A stretch of DNA of 64,000 nt, taken from Loripinus fragilis (Eukaryota; Mollusca; Bivalvia; Lucinida; Lucinidae). Position 1 is the first letter of the stretch. Each line of letters begins with the position of its first letter. The notes beneath the pieces are model-generated. The model saw only the letters and a program-made list of their open reading frames with translations, was not told the origin of the DNA and did not search any database. The stretch lies in contig OZ026527.1 of NCBI GenBank assembly GCA_964019695.1, forward strand, positions 73,309,471 through 73,373,470, given 5' to 3'. Below are positions 48,954-63,078 of the stretch, piece after piece. A program made the position numbers and the translations under genes.

Positions 48954-49251
48954 TTAAACCATAGGTATACAATACATCTAAATACAAATTGTTAAAGTGT
49001 TAAGGGGCATTACTCATGTGTGATTTTCAAACCCAAACTCAAACTAGTTACAAGCAAACAAATCTTTCTAATGAAACATGATTTAAAAACATGCACTTTG
49101 TCTTATTTTCCTAATTGAAGAATACATAAAATTTAAGCTGATATCTGATTGATCTAAAACAGCTTTTTATTTTACCAAAATAAACTAATAATTTCTCTGT
49201 ATTTAAGTCAAGTGAAACACAGCTTGTTAAATTTATGTGTTTACCTAGACT

Positions 49252-49461
49252 GTCCAAAACTCATTTGGACGGTTTAATGACGAGACCTGATGCTAGGTCT
49301 TGTCATCAAACGAATTTCTCCGATGGAGGATTCGTAAGGAAAGGCCTTTTTTTTAATTTCCTTTTTTTTAAGTTTTTTTTACTATTTCCCTTTGTCCTTT
49401 TCTTTTTCAAGGTGTCCCTATCCAGCTGGAGGTCCATTTTTAAAGGCTCTCTCCAGCTGGA
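49252..49461. repeat. Multi-hairpin block, unit 11
   Basis: Intact, AATTTCC form. Confidence 0.72.
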
Positions 49462-51154
49462 CGTTCAGCTAATAACAATTGGGAAAGGCGATGGTATGTT
49501 AGGTTAATCAAACGCAGAAAATGATTCTACGGTTATGCATTAGGTGCGAACTATGGCAGTTAAACTTTTAATTGAGTGTACTACTGTTCGTTATGCGCAC
49601 AAAAAGATACACTGACTGTCTATTCTGGGTTCGGTGCACAATTAATCGGTCCCATTCAACTCTATGTAAAAAGGCATAATTCGAGCATCTACAAATTTTT
49701 CCAGGACATTGCTTGGACTTTTTTTCTGCCTGTGAGTGGCAAGATATGTCATTCACCTATCAAAAAAGTGAAAAGACAACCTACCTTGATAATCTCGTTT
49801 TCTCAGCATTCTCCGTTCCTTGAGAAACAGTAAAAAAATCCGGGCTGAAATCCGACCGGCGTCATACGTTACCTGGGGAGTGCGTCGGGGAGTCTGTGAC
49901 AAAATAGTCCACACAAAGATGCATTTTTCTGCATCAGCCTGACAAACATAGACCAATGTTGAATCACATGTACATTTGAAGTCGAATAAAGCACCCATTT
50001 ACGCCATAAAGGGCCCAGAAACGGCAAGTGCTAAATTTCTAAAGGTACTATTTTCGTGGGCTACCAAACTGGAAGACTGTATTTGTGTACTAACACCTTC
50101 TGAGCCCAACGGTGAAATAATGCCATGTCAATGTTGCATGCAATCTAGTGACTTGGACAAAGTGCCCACTCACCTAATGAGTGATGTGTACACCTTTGTT
50201 ATTGATCTCATATTGGTGAGAAAATAAATCACTATCCAAACAACGTGGATTCAACACTGTCGTTAAGTTAATGATTAACGTACACCTACGTACAATATTT
50301 GAGTCAGCACATGAGATCTGGCTACATATCGCATATGCGTTGTTGTTCCATAAATATGCATGTACAGCTACCTAGTGGAGCTAGAAGCCTTTTTTTTTTT
50401 TTACATAAGCCTTCATCTACGTCCACTTTTGTGGGTGTGAGCAATGAAGGCTCAAGCCAGTCTGAACTGATGCACAGGCGAGATTGAGCCTTCCATTGCT
50501 CAAAACTGCAGTAAAAATATCACAATCTCATGTGCTGGCCCAGCATGTTACACATAGCTAATAATGCATTTGGCCACACAGGTTCGAATTTGGGAGTGGA
50601 CGAATATTATGTTATTCTTGTACATGGGTCAAAAATGTTATATTTGGCCTTTAAAAGTTTGACATATGAACACATTTTGAACCAAATGACTTGTAGGGTG
50701 ACAGCTGTTTCTACAAGAAGAAATTAAATGCGAAACTAGCGGTTACTTCATAAGACATTCGGATCTCCTTTGCCAATTATAACTCTGCATGAGGTGAAGG
50801 ACATATGTGCAGCAAAACATTATGGGTGTCACATATCGCAGCTTCACGACCAAATTATGGACGAAATGCACACTAAGTAACACGTGTTATATCTTTGGCA
50901 TTTGTCTCATATCCGTGAGGCCAGTTAATCATCGCTTAAATAACGTGTATTCAACGTTGTTATGTACGTATGATTGGACGTTAACATACCCTTAAATATG
51001 TACTATATTTGAGCCATCGCACACCATTTTGGTACTTATTGCATATGTTTAAATTCGACCTGTTAACATGCATTATAGACAGCTACCAAGTGGCTTTAGA
51101 GATTTTAATGTTGGCCTGATTATTTGTCTACATACGTTTTGTCAATGTACGGGC

Positions 51155-52717
51155 AGCAAAGGGTCTGATGAGGCTGCGCCAATGCTCAGGCGCATATGAG
51201 CATTCACTGAAAGAATATGCCATATGTACGCCCATTTTGTGCATGGGCGAAGAGCAGTGACTGCTCTGGCGAGACTGAACGCAAACTAAGTCTTGTCTGA
51301 GCATTGACTGATAAAATAAGGCATATACACACCCGTATTTTTGTGCATGTGCCAGAGCAGTGAAGGTTCTGACAAGAGTGCATGCATGCTAAGGCTTTTC
51401 TGAGAATTCACTGAATATGGCCATATGTACGCCCATTTTGTACATGTTTGAGAGCAGTGAATGCGCTGGCGAGACTGCAAGCATGCTAAGGCTCGTCTGA
51501 GAATTCACCGAAAGAAAACCCCATATATATGTCCATTTTGTGCATATGCGAAAGCAGTGAAGGCTCTGGTGGGACTGCACACATGCGCATGCGCGTCTGA
51601 GCATTTACTGGTAGAATATGCCATATGTACGCCTATATTGTGCATGTGCGAGAGTAGTGAAGGCACCGACAAGACTGCTTGCATGCAACTTCTAGTCTAA
51701 GCATTGGCTGAAAGAATATGTCATATATACGCCCATTTATGTGCATGTTCGAGAGCAGTGAAGGCTCTGGTGAGACTGCATGTCTGCTCAGGCGCGTCTG
51801 AGCATTTACTGATGGAATATGCCAAATGAATGCCCATTTTGTGCATGTGCGAGAGCAGTGAAGGCTCTGGTGAGACTGCATGTATGGTCAGGTGCGTCTG
51901 AGCATTAAATGATGGAATATGCCAAATGTATGCCCATTTTGTGCATGTGCGAGAGCAGTAAAGGCTCTGACAAGACTGCATGCATGCTTCTTCTAGTCTG
52001 AGCATTGGCTGAAAGAATATGCCATATGTACACCCATTAATGTGCATGTGCGAGAGCAGTGAAGGCTCTGGCGAGACTGCATGTATACTCAGGCACGTCT
52101 TAGCATTCACTGATGAAATATGCCATATGTACGCCCATTTTTAGCATGCGCGAGAGCAGTGAAGGCTCTGGCGAGACTGCATGTATGTTCAGGCGCGTCT
52201 GAGCATTTACTGATGGAATATGCCATGTGTACGCCCATTTTGTGCATGTGCGAGAGCAGTGAAGGATCTGGTGAGACTGCATGTACGCTCAGGCGCGTCT
52301 GAGCATTCACTGATGGAATATGCCATATGTGCGCCCATTTTGTGCATGCGCGAGAGCAGTGAAGGCTCTGGCGAGACTGCACGCATGCTAATGCTAGCTT
52401 GAGCATTCACTGATAGAATGTGCCATATAAACACCCATTTTGTGCATGTGCGAGAGCAGTGTAGGCTCTGGCGAGACTGCACGCATGCTAATGCTAGTTT
52501 GAGCATTGACTGATATAATATGCCATATAAACATCCATTTTGTGCATGTGCGAGAGCAGTGAAGGCTACGACATGACTACATTTGTGCTACTTCTAGTCT
52601 GGGCATTGACTGAAAGAATATGCCATATATACGCCCATTTCTGTGCATGTGCGAGAGCAGTGAAGGCTCTGGTGAGACTGCACGCATGCTCAGGTGCGTC
52701 TGAGCATTGACTTATAC
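51155..52717. repeat. ~100-bp subrepeat array, unit 12
   Basis: 1563 bp, normal order. Private changes: ACGCCTATATTG near 51629, ACTGCTTGCATG near 51674 and CAAATGAATGCC near 51822. Confidence 0.95.
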
Positions 52718-53374
52718 CATTTGCTATTTGCATTCTATTTGAGCCAGTGCACGTGGTGTTTTACTTAATGTATTTGCTAGCAATCATATGCAGCCACCAG
52801 CTAACTATTAGTTTAAAAGGGCTTAAATTTGGCCTGAGGTTTCACCTACACCCATTTAGTGCATGTGCCAATAGCAAAGGCTTTGGCGAGACTGCGTGCA
52901 CGCTCAGATACGTAATCCTCTCCTCGCGAGGGGGTGTTGCAGTATATAAAGAAAGAAAGAAAGTCAGAGAATTCACTGATAGAATATGCCAACTAAAACA
53001 CGTGCCAATCTGGATACCTGTCTTATCATGGGCTTTTGTTTCAATTATGAATCTGCTTCGTGGCAAGTTGACATATTGTGCATATGAAAAGAAAACAAAT
53101 GAACCAGCTCATGGAAAGTTGGTATTGATCACAAAGATACCCAATGAAGATATTGATGTGCATCTGTGTATGCTCATTGAAGTGTCATTGAATATGAATG
53201 TGATAGTACGCATACACTAAGGCCTGCTAAACCATTTCAAAGAAACCTGTCCAAGTATTCTGTTATATGATGATTGACCATAGATATATGACTAAAAAAT
53301 TGTTCATAGTGATATTAAGCTCAGATACAACAACAAAAGAAATGGAAAGTAAAGCAATGAATAAAAAAATCTAT

Positions 53375-53493
53375 AAAAAATATTATTTTTTTTGTTTTTC
53401 TTTTTCACAGGATTCGAACCTGTACCATCAGGGTATTCTAGTATTCTATATGCATTAGGCTGGCTCACTAAACCCCTCAGCTATCTGGGCTCA
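53375..53493 (-). mobile_element. tRNA-derived SINE-like segment, unit 12
   Basis: Boxes intact (box B 53420-53410). Confidence 0.65.
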
Positions 53494-53792
53494 TTAAACC
53501 ATAGGTATACAATACATCTAAATACAAATTGTTAAAGTGTTAAGGGGCATTACTCATGTGTGATTTTCAAACCCAAACTCAAACTAGTTACAAGCAAACA
53601 AATCTTTCTAATGAAACATGATTTAAAAACATGCACTTTGTCTTATTTTCCTAATTGAAGAATACATAAAATTTAAGCTGATATCTGATTGATCTAAAAC
53701 AGCTTTTTATTTTACCAAAATAAACTAATAATTTCTCTGTATTTAAGTCAAGTGAAACACAGCTTGTTAAATTTATGTGTTTTACCTAGACT

Positions 53793-54000
53793 GTCCAAAA
53801 CTCATTTGGACGGTTTAATGACGAGACCTGATGCTAGGTCTTGTCATCAAACGAATTTCTCCGATGGAGGATTCGTAAGGAAAGGCCTTTTTTTATTTCC
53901 TTTTTTTTAAGTTTTTTTTACTATTTCCCTTTGTCCTTTTCTTTTTCAAGGTGTCCCTATCCAGCTGGAGGTCCATTTTTAAAGGCTCTCTCCAGCTGGA
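53793..54000. repeat. Multi-hairpin block, unit 12
   Basis: Intact, TATTTCC form. An extra T lies just upstream (near 53780). Confidence 0.72.
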
Positions 54001-55692
54001 CGTTCAGCTAATAACAATTGGGAAAGGCGATGGTATGTTAGGTTTATCAAACGCAGAAAATGATTCTACGGTTATGCATTAGGTGCGAACTATGGCAGTT
54101 AAACTTTTAATTGAGTGTACTACTGTTCGTTATGCGCACAAAAAGATACACTGACTGTCTATTCTGGGTTCGGTGCACAATTAATCGGTCCCATTCAACT
54201 CTATGTAAAAAGGCATAATTCGAGCATCTACAAATTTTTCCAGGACATTGCTTGGACTTTTTTTCTGCCTGTGAGTGGCAAGATATGTCATTCACCTATC
54301 AAAAAAGTGAAAAGACAACCTACCTTGATAACCTCGTTTTCTCAGCATTCTCCGTTCCTTGAGAAACAGTAAAAAAATCCGGGCTGAAATCCGACCGGCG
54401 TCATACGTTACCTGGGGAGTGCGTCGGGGAGTCTGTGACAAAATAGTCCACACAAAGATGCATTTTTCTGCATCAGCCTGACAAACATAGACCAATGATG
54501 AATCACATGTACATTTGAAGTCGAATAAAGCACCCATTTACGCCATAAAGGGCCCAGAAACGGCAAGTGCTAAATTTCTAAAGGTACTATTTTCGTGGGC
54601 TACCAAACTGGAAGACTGTATTTGTGTACTAACACCTTCTGAGCCCAACGGTGAAATAATGCCATGTCAATGTTGCATGCAATCTAGTGACTTGGACAAA
54701 GTGCCCACTCACCTAATGAGTGATGTGTACACCTTTGTTATTGATCTCATATTGGTGAGAAAATAAATCACTATCCAAACAACGTGGATTCAACACTGCC
54801 GTTAAGTTAATGATTAACGTACACCTACGTACAATATTTGAGTCAGCACATGAGATCTGGCTACATATCGCATATGCGTTGTTGTTCCATAAATATGCAT
54901 GTACAGCTACCTAGTGGAGCTAGAAGCCTTTATTTTTTTTACATAAGCCTTCATCTACGTCCACTTTTGTGGGTGTGAGCAATGAAGGCTCAAGCCAGTC
55001 TGAACTGATGCACAGGCGAGATTGAGCCTTCCATTGCTCAAAACTGCAGTAAAAATATCACAATTTCATGTGCTGGCCAAGCATGTTACACATAGCTAAT
55101 AATGCATTTGGCCACACAGGTTCGAATTTGGGAGTGGACGAATATTATGTTATTCTTGTACATGGGTCAAAAATGTTATATTTGGCCTTTAAAAGTTTGA
55201 CATATGAACACATTTTGAACCAAATGACTTGTAGGGTGACAGCTGTTTCTACAAGAAGAAATTAAATGCGAAACTAGCGGTTACTTCATAAGACATTCGG
55301 ATCTCCTTTGCCAATTATAACTCTGCATGAGGTGAAGGACATATGTGCAGCAAAACATTATGGGTGTCACATATCGCAGCTTCACGACCAAATTATGGAC
55401 GAAATGCACACTAAGTAACATGTGTTATATCTTTGGCATTTGTCTCATATCCGTGAGGCCAGTTAATCATCGCTTAAATAACGTGTATTCAACGTTGTTA
55501 TGTACGTATGATTGGACGTTAACATACCCTTAAATATGTACTATATTTGAGCCATCGCACACCATTTTGGTACTTATTGCATATGTTTAAATTCGACCTG
55601 TTAACATGCATTATAGACAGCTACCAAGTGGCTTTAGAGATTTTAATGTTGGCCTGATTATTTGTCTACATACGTTTTGTCAATGTACGGGC

Positions 55693-57255
55693 AGCAAAGG
55701 GTCTGATGAGGCTGCGCCAATGCTCAAGCGCATATGAGCATTCACTGAAAGAATATGCCATATGTACGCCCATTTTGTGCATGGGCGAAGAGCAGTGACT
55801 GCTCTGGCGAGACTGAACGCAAACTAAGTCTTGTCTGAGCATTGACTGATAAAATAAGGCATATACACACCCGTATTTTTGTGCATGTGCCAGAGCAGTG
55901 AAGGTTCTGACAAGAGTGCATGCATGCTAAGGCTTTTCTGAGAATTCACTGAATATGGCCATATGTACGCCCATTTTGTACATGTTTGAGAGCAGTGAAT
56001 GCGCTGGCGAGACTGCAAGCATGCTAAGGCTCGTCTGAGAATTCACCGAAAGAAAACCCCATATATATGTCCATTTTGTGCATATGCGAAAGCAGTGAAG
56101 GCTCTGGTGGGACTGCACACATGCGCATGCGCGTCTGAGCATTTACTGGTAGAATATGCCATATGTACGCCAATATTGTGCATGTGCGAGAGTAGTGAAG
56201 GCACCGACAAGACTGCATGCATGCAACTTCTAGTCTAAGCATTGGCTGAAAGAATATGTCATATATACGCCCATTTATGTGCATGTTCGAGAGCAGTGAA
56301 GGCTCTGGTGAGACTGCATGTCTGCTCAGGCGCGTCTGAGCATTTACTGATGGAATATGCCAAATGTATGCCCATTTTGTGCATGTGCGAGAGCAGTGAA
56401 GGCTCTGGTGAGACTGCATGTATGGTCAGGTGCGTCTGAGCATTAAATGATGGAATATGCCAAATGTATGCCCATTTTGTGCATGTGCGAGAGCAGTAAA
56501 GGCTCTGACAAGACTGCATGCATGCTTCTTCTAGTCTGAGCATTGGCTGAAAGAATATGCCATATGTACACCCATTAATGTGCATGTGCGAGAGCAGTGA
56601 AGGCTCTGGCGAGACTGCATGTATACTCAGGCACGTCTTAGCATTCACTGATGAAATATGCCATATGTACGCCCATTTTTAGCATGCGCGAGAGCAGTGA
56701 AGGCTCTGGCGAGACTGCATGTATGTTCAGGCGCGTCTGAGCATTTACTGATGGAATATGCCATGTGTACGCCCATTTTGTGCATGTGCGAGAGCAGTGA
56801 AGGATCTGGTGAGACTGCATGTACGCTCAGGCGCGTCTGAGCATTCACTGATGGAATATGCCATATGTGCGCCCATTTTGTGCATGCGCGAGAGCAGTGA
56901 AGGCTCTGGCGAGACTGCACGCATGCTAATGCTAGCTTGAGCATTCACTGATAGAATGTGCCATATAAACACCCATTTTGTGCACGTGCGAGAGCAGTGT
57001 AGGCTCTGGCGAGACTGCACGCATGCTAATGCTAGTTTGAGCATTGACTGATATAATATGCCATATAAACATCCATTTTGTGCATGTGCGAGAGCAGTGA
57101 AGGCTACGACATGACTACATTTGTGCTACTTCTAGTCTGAGCATTGACTGAAAGAATATGCCATATATACGCCCATTTCTGTGCATGTGCGAGAGCAGTG
57201 AAGGCTCTGGTGAGACTGCACGCATGCTCAGGTGCGTCTGAGCATTGACTGATAC
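55693..57255. repeat. ~100-bp subrepeat array, unit 13
   Basis: 1563 bp, normal order, close to the family consensus apart from GTGCACGTGCG near 56981. Confidence 0.95.
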
Positions 57256-57911
57256 CATTTGCTATTTGCATTCTATTTGAGCCAGTGCACGTGGTGTTTC
57301 ACTTAATGTATTTGCTAGCAATCATATGCAGCCACCAGCTAACTATTAGTTTAAAAGGGCTTAAATTTGGCCTGAGGTTTCACCTACACCCATTTAGTGC
57401 ATGTGCCAATAGCAAAGGCTTTGGCGAGACTGCGTGCACGCTCAGATACGTACTCCTCTCCTCGCGAGGGGGTGTTGCAGTATATAAAGAAAGAAAGAAA
57501 GTCAGAGAATTCACTGATAGAATATGCCAACTAAAACACGTGCCAATCTGGATACCTGTCTTATCATGGGCTTTTGTTTCAATTATGAATCTGCTTCGTG
57601 GCAAGTTGACATATTGTGCATATGAAAAGAAAACAAATGAACCAGCTTATGGAAAGTTGGTATTGATCACAAAGATAACCAATGAAGATATTGATGTGCA
57701 TCTGTGTATGCTCATTGAAGTGTCATTGAATATGAATGTGATAGTACGCATACACTAAGGCCTGCTAAACCATTTCAAAGAAACCTGTCCAAGTATTCTG
57801 TTATATGATGATTGACCATAGATATATGACTAAAAATTGTTCATAGTGATATTAAGCTCAGATACAACAACAAAAGAAATGGAAAGTAAAGCAATGAATA
57901 AAAAAATCTAT

Positions 57912-58031
57912 AAAAAATATTATTTTTTTTTGTTTTTCTTTTTCACAGGATTCGAACCTGTACCATCAGGGTATTCTAGTATTCTATATGCATTAGGCTG
58001 GCTCACTAAACCCCTCAGCTATCTGGGCTCA
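57912..58031 (-). mobile_element. tRNA-derived SINE-like segment, unit 13
   Basis: Boxes intact (box B 57958-57948), with one extra T in the plus-strand tract. Confidence 0.65.
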
Positions 58032-58329
58032 TTAAACCATAGGTATACAATACATCTAAATACAAATTGTTAAAGTGTTAAGGGGCATTACTCATGTGTG
58101 ATTTTCAAACCCAAACTCAAACTAGTTACAAGCAAACAAATCTTTCTAATGAAACATGATTTAAAAACATGCACTTTGTCTTATTTTCCTAATTGAAGAA
58201 TACATAAAATTTAAGCTGATATCTGATTGATCTAAAACAGCTTTTTATTTTACCAAAATAAACTAATAATTTCTCTGTATTTAAGTCAAGTGAAACACAG
58301 CTTGTTAAATTTATGTGTTTACCTAGACT

Positions 58330-58540
58330 GTCCAAAACTCATTTGGACGGTTTAATGACGAGACCTGATGCTAGGTCTTGTCATCAAACGAATTTCTCCG
58401 ATGGAGGATTCGTAAGGAAAGGCCTTTTTTTTAATTTCCTTTTTTTTAAGTTTTTTTTTACTATTTCCCTTTGTCCTTTTCTTTTTCAAGGTGTCCCTAT
58501 CCAGCTGGAGGTCCATTTTTAAAGGCTCTCTCCAGCTGGA
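58330..58540. repeat. Multi-hairpin block, unit 13
   Basis: Intact, AATTTCC form, with one extra T in the tract after hairpin 4. Confidence 0.72.
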
Positions 58541-60232
58541 CGTTCAGCTAATAACAATTGGGAAAGGTGATGGTATGTTAGGTTAATCAAACGCAGAAAA
58601 TGATTCTACGGTTATGCATTAGGTGCGAACTATGGCAGTTAAACTTTTAATTGAGTGTACTACTGTTCGTTATGCGCACAAAAAGATACACTGACTGTCT
58701 ATTCTGGGTTGGGTGCACAATTAATCGGTCCCATTCAACTCTATGTAAAAAGGCATAATTCGAGCATCTACAAATTTTTCCAGGACATTGCTTGGACTTT
58801 TTTTTCTGCCTGTGAGTGGCAAGATATGTCATTCACCTATCAAAAAAGTGAAAAGACAACCTACCTTGATAATCTCGTTTTCTCAGCATTCTCCGTTCCT
58901 TGAGAAACAGTAAAAAAATCCGGGCTGAAATCCGACCGGCGTCATACGTTACCTGGGGAGTGCGTCGGGGAGTCTGTGACAAAATAGTCCACACAAAGAT
59001 GCATTTTTCTGCATCAGCCTGACAAACATAGACCAATGTTGAATCACATGTACATTTGAAGTCGAATAAAGCACCCATTTACGCCATAAAGGGCCCAGAA
59101 ACGGCAAGTGCTAAATTTCTAAAGGTACTATTTTCGTGGGCTACCAAACTGGAAGACTGTATTTGTGTACTAACACCTTCTGAGCCCAACGGTGAAATAA
59201 TGCCATGTCAATGTTACATGCAATCTAGTGACTTGGACAAAGTGCCCACTCACCTAATGAGTGATGTGTACACCTTTGTTATTGATCTCATATTGGTGAG
59301 AAAATAAATCACTATTCAAACAACGTGGATTCAACACTGTCGTTAAGTTAATGATTAACGTACACCTACGTACAATATTTGAGTCAGCACATGAGATCTG
59401 GCTACATATCGCATATGCGTTGTTGTTCCATAAATATGCATGTACAGCTACCTAGTGGAGCTAGAAGCCTTTATTTTTTTACATAAGCCTTCATCTACGT
59501 CCACTTTTGTGGGTGTGAGCAATGAAGGCTCAAGCCAGTCTGAACTGATGCACAGGCGAGATTGAGCCTTCCATTGCTCAAAACTGCAGTAAAAATATCA
59601 CAATCTCATGTGCTGGCCCAGCATGTTACACATAGCTAATAATGCATTTGGCCACACAGGTTCGAATTTGGGAGTGGACGAATATTATGTTATTCTTGTA
59701 CATGGGTCAAAAATGTTATATTTGGCCTTTAAAAGTTTGACATATGAACACATTTTGAACCAAATGACTTGTAGGGTGACAGCTGTTTCTACAAGAAGAA
59801 ATTAAATGCGAAACTAGCGGTTACTTCATAAGACATTCGGATCTCCTTTGCCAATTATAACTCTGCATGAGGTGAAGGACATATGTGCAGCAAAACATTA
59901 TGGGTGTCACATATCGCAGCTTCACGACCAAATTATGGACGAAATGCACACTAAGTAACACGTGTTATATCTTTGGCATTTGTCATATATCCGTGAGGCC
60001 AGCTAATCATCGCTTAAATAACGTGTATTCAACGTTGTTATGTACGTATGATTGGACGTTAACATACCCTTAAATATGTACTATATTTGAGCCATCGCAC
60101 ACCATTTTGGTACTTATTGCATATGTTTAAATTCGACCTGTTAACATGCATTATAGACAGCTACTAAGTGGCTTTAGAGATTTTAATGTTGGCCTGATTA
60201 TTTGTCTACATACGTTTTGTCAATGTACGGGC

Positions 60233-61795
60233 AGCAAAGGGTCTGATGAGGCTGCGCCAATGCTCAGGCGCATATGAGCATTCACTGAAAGAATATGCCA
60301 TATGTACGCCCATTTTGTGCATGGGCGAAGAGCAGTGACTGCTCTGGCGAGACTGAACGCAAACTAAGTCTTGTCTGAGCATTGACTGATAAAATAAGGC
60401 ATATACACACCCGTATTTTTGTGCATGTGCCAGAGCAGTGAAGGTTCTGACAAGAGTGCATGCATGCTAAGGCTTTTCTGAGAATTCACTGAATAAGGCC
60501 ATATGTACGCCCATTTTGTACATGTTTGAGAGCAGTGAATGCGCTGGCGAGACTGCAAGCATGCTAAGGCTCGTCTGAGAATTCACGGAAAGAAAACCCC
60601 ATATATATGTCCATTTTGTGCATATGCGAAAGCAGTGAAGGCTCTGGTGGGACTGCACACATGCGCATGCGCGTCTGAGCATTTACTGGTAGAATATGCC
60701 ATATGTACGCCAATATTGTGCATGTGCGAGAGTAGTGAAGGCACCGACAAGACTGCATGCATGCAACTTCTAGTCTAAGCATTGGCTGAAAGAATATGTC
60801 ATATATACGCCCATTTATGTGCATGTTCGAGAGCAGTGAAGGCTCTGGTGAGACTGCATGTCTGCTCAGGCGCGTCTGAGCATTTACTGATGGAATATGC
60901 CAAATGTATGCCCATTTTGTGCATGTGCGAGACCAGTGAAGGCTCTGGTGAGACTGCATGTATGGTCAGGTGCGTCTGAGCATTAAATGATGGAATATGC
61001 CAAATGTATGCCCATTTTGTGCATGTGCGAGAGCAGTAAAGGCTCTGACAAGACTGCATGCATGCTTCTTCTAGTCTGAGCATTGGCTGAAAGAATATGC
61101 CATATGTACGCCCATTAATGTGCATGTGCGAGAGCAGTGAAGGCTCTGGCGAGACTGCATGTATACTCAGGCACGTCTTAGCATTCACTGATGAAATATG
61201 CCATATGTACGCCCATTGTTAGCATGCGCGAGAGCAGTGAAGGCTCTGGCGAGACTGCATGTATGTTCAGGCGCGTCTGAGCATTTACTGATGGAATATG
61301 CCATGTGTACGCCCATTTTGTGCATGTGCGAGAGCAGTGAAGGATCTGGTGAGACTGCATGTACGCTCAGGCGCGTCTGAGCATTCACTGATGGAATATG
61401 CCATATGTGCGCCCATTTTGTGCATGCGCGAGAGCAGTGAAGGCTCTGGCGAGACTGCACGCATGCTAATGCTAGCTTGAGCATTCACTGATAGAATGTG
61501 CCATATAAACACCCATTTTGTGCATGTGCGAGAGCAGTGTAGGCTCTGGCGAGACTGCACGCATGCTAATGCTAGTTTGAGCATTGACTGATATAATATG
61601 CCATATAAACATCCATTTTGTGCATGTGCGAGAGCAGTGAAGGCTACGACATGACTACATTTGTGCTACTTCTAGTCTGGGCATTGACTGAAAGAATATG
61701 CCATATATACGCCCATTTCTGTGCATGTGCGAGAGCAGTGAAGGCTCTGGTGAGACTGCACGCATGCTCAGGTGCGTCTGAGCATTGACTGATAC
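60233..61795. repeat. ~100-bp subrepeat array, unit 14
   Basis: 1563 bp, normal order. Private changes: ATTCACGGAAAG near 60581, CGAGACCAGTG near 60928, TACGCCCATTAATG near 61107 and CCCATTGTTAGC near 61212. Confidence 0.95.
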
Positions 61796-62451
61796 CATTT
61801 GCTATTTGCATTCTATTTGAGCCAGTGCACGTGGTGTTTTACTTAATGTATTTGCTAGCAATCATATGCAGCCACCAGCTAACTATTAGTTTAAAAGGGC
61901 TTAAATTTGGCCTGAGGTTTCACCTACACCCATTTAGTGCATGTGCCAATAGCAAAGGCTTTGGCGAGACTGCGTGCACGCTCAGATACGTAATCCTCTC
62001 CTCGCGAGGGGGTGTTGCAGTATATAAAGAAAGAAAGAAAGTCAGAGAATTCACTGATAGAATATGCCAACTAAAACACGTGCCAATCTGGATACCTGTC
62101 TTATCATGGGCTTTTGTTTCAATTATGAATCTGCTTCGTGGCAAGTTGACATATTGTGCATATGAAAAGAAAACAAATGAACCAGCTCATGGAAAGTTGG
62201 TATTGATCACAAAGATAACCAATGAAGATATTGATGTGCATCTGTGTATGCTCATTGAAGTGTCATTGAATATGAATGTGATAGTACGCATACACTAAGG
62301 CCTGCTAAACCATTTCAAAGAAACCTGTCCAAGTATTCTGTTATATGATGATTGACCATAGATATATGACTAAAAATTGTTCATAGTGATATTAAGCTCA
62401 GATACAACAACAAAAGAAATGGAAAGTAAAGCAATGAATAAAAAAATCTAT

Positions 62452-62570
62452 AAAAAATATTATTTTTTTTGTTTTTCTTTTTCACAGGATTCGAACCTGT
62501 ACCATCAGGGTATTCTAGTATTCTATATGCATTAGGCTGGCTCACTAAACCCCTCAGCTATCTGGGCTCA
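62452..62570 (-). mobile_element. tRNA-derived SINE-like segment, unit 14
   Basis: Boxes intact (box B 62497-62487). Confidence 0.65.
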
Positions 62571-62868
62571 TTAAACCATAGGTATACAATACATCTAAAT
62601 ACAAATTGTTAAAGTGTTAAGGGGCATTACTCATGTGTGATTTTCAAACCCAAACTCAAACTAGTTACAAGCAAACAAATCTTTCTAATGAAACATGATT
62701 TAAAAACATGCACTTTGTCTTATTTTCCTAATTGAAGAATACATAAAATTTAAGCTGATATCTGATTGATCTAAAACAGCTTTTTATTTTACCAAAATAA
62801 ACTAATAATTTCTCTGTATTTAAGTCAAGTGAAACACAGCTTGTTAAATTTATGTGTTTACCTAGACT

Positions 62869-63078
62869 GTCCAAAACTCATTTGGACGGTTTAATGACGA
62901 GACCTGATGCTAGGTCTTGTCATCAAACGAATTTCTCCGATGGAGGATTCGTAAGGAAAGGCCTTTTTTTTAATTTCCTTTTTTTTAAGTTTTTTTTACT
63001 ATTTCCCTTTGTCCTTTTCTTTTTCAAGGTGTCCCTATCCAGCTGGAGGTCCATTTTTAAAGGCTCTCTCCAGCTGGA
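62869..63078. repeat. Multi-hairpin block, unit 14
   Basis: Intact, AATTTCC form. Confidence 0.72.

Larger units (their letters stand above)
46319..50857. repeat. Monomer unit 11
   Basis: Full monomer of 4539 bp. Its 5' end shares TAACATGTGTT (near 46340) and GCTCAAGCGC (near 46646) with unit 13. Its 3' half is A-type: CAGCTAATAAC near 49466 and CCTAATTGAAG. TCTAGTCTGGGC near 48055 is shared with units 12 and 14. A one-base shortened A run near 48754 is shared with units 13 and 14. Confidence 0.95.
50858..55395. repeat. Monomer unit 12
   Basis: Full monomer of 4538 bp. Its 5' end has TAACACGTGTT and GCTCAGGCGC like unit 14 and unlike units 11 and 13. Private changes include GACTTATACC at the array end (52709), AGATACCCAATG near 53136, an extra T in TGTGTTTTACC near 53777 and GGTTTATCAAAC near 54041. 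Confidence 0.95.
55396..59935. repeat. Monomer unit 13
   Basis: Full monomer of 4540 bp. Its 5' end matches unit 11 (TAACATGTGTT near 55417, GCTCAAGCGC near 55724). Private changes include GTGTTTCACTT near 57294, ACGTACTCCTC near 57448, CCAGCTTATGG near 57642, AAGGTGATGG near 58564 and an extra T in the run near 58800. Confidence 0.95.
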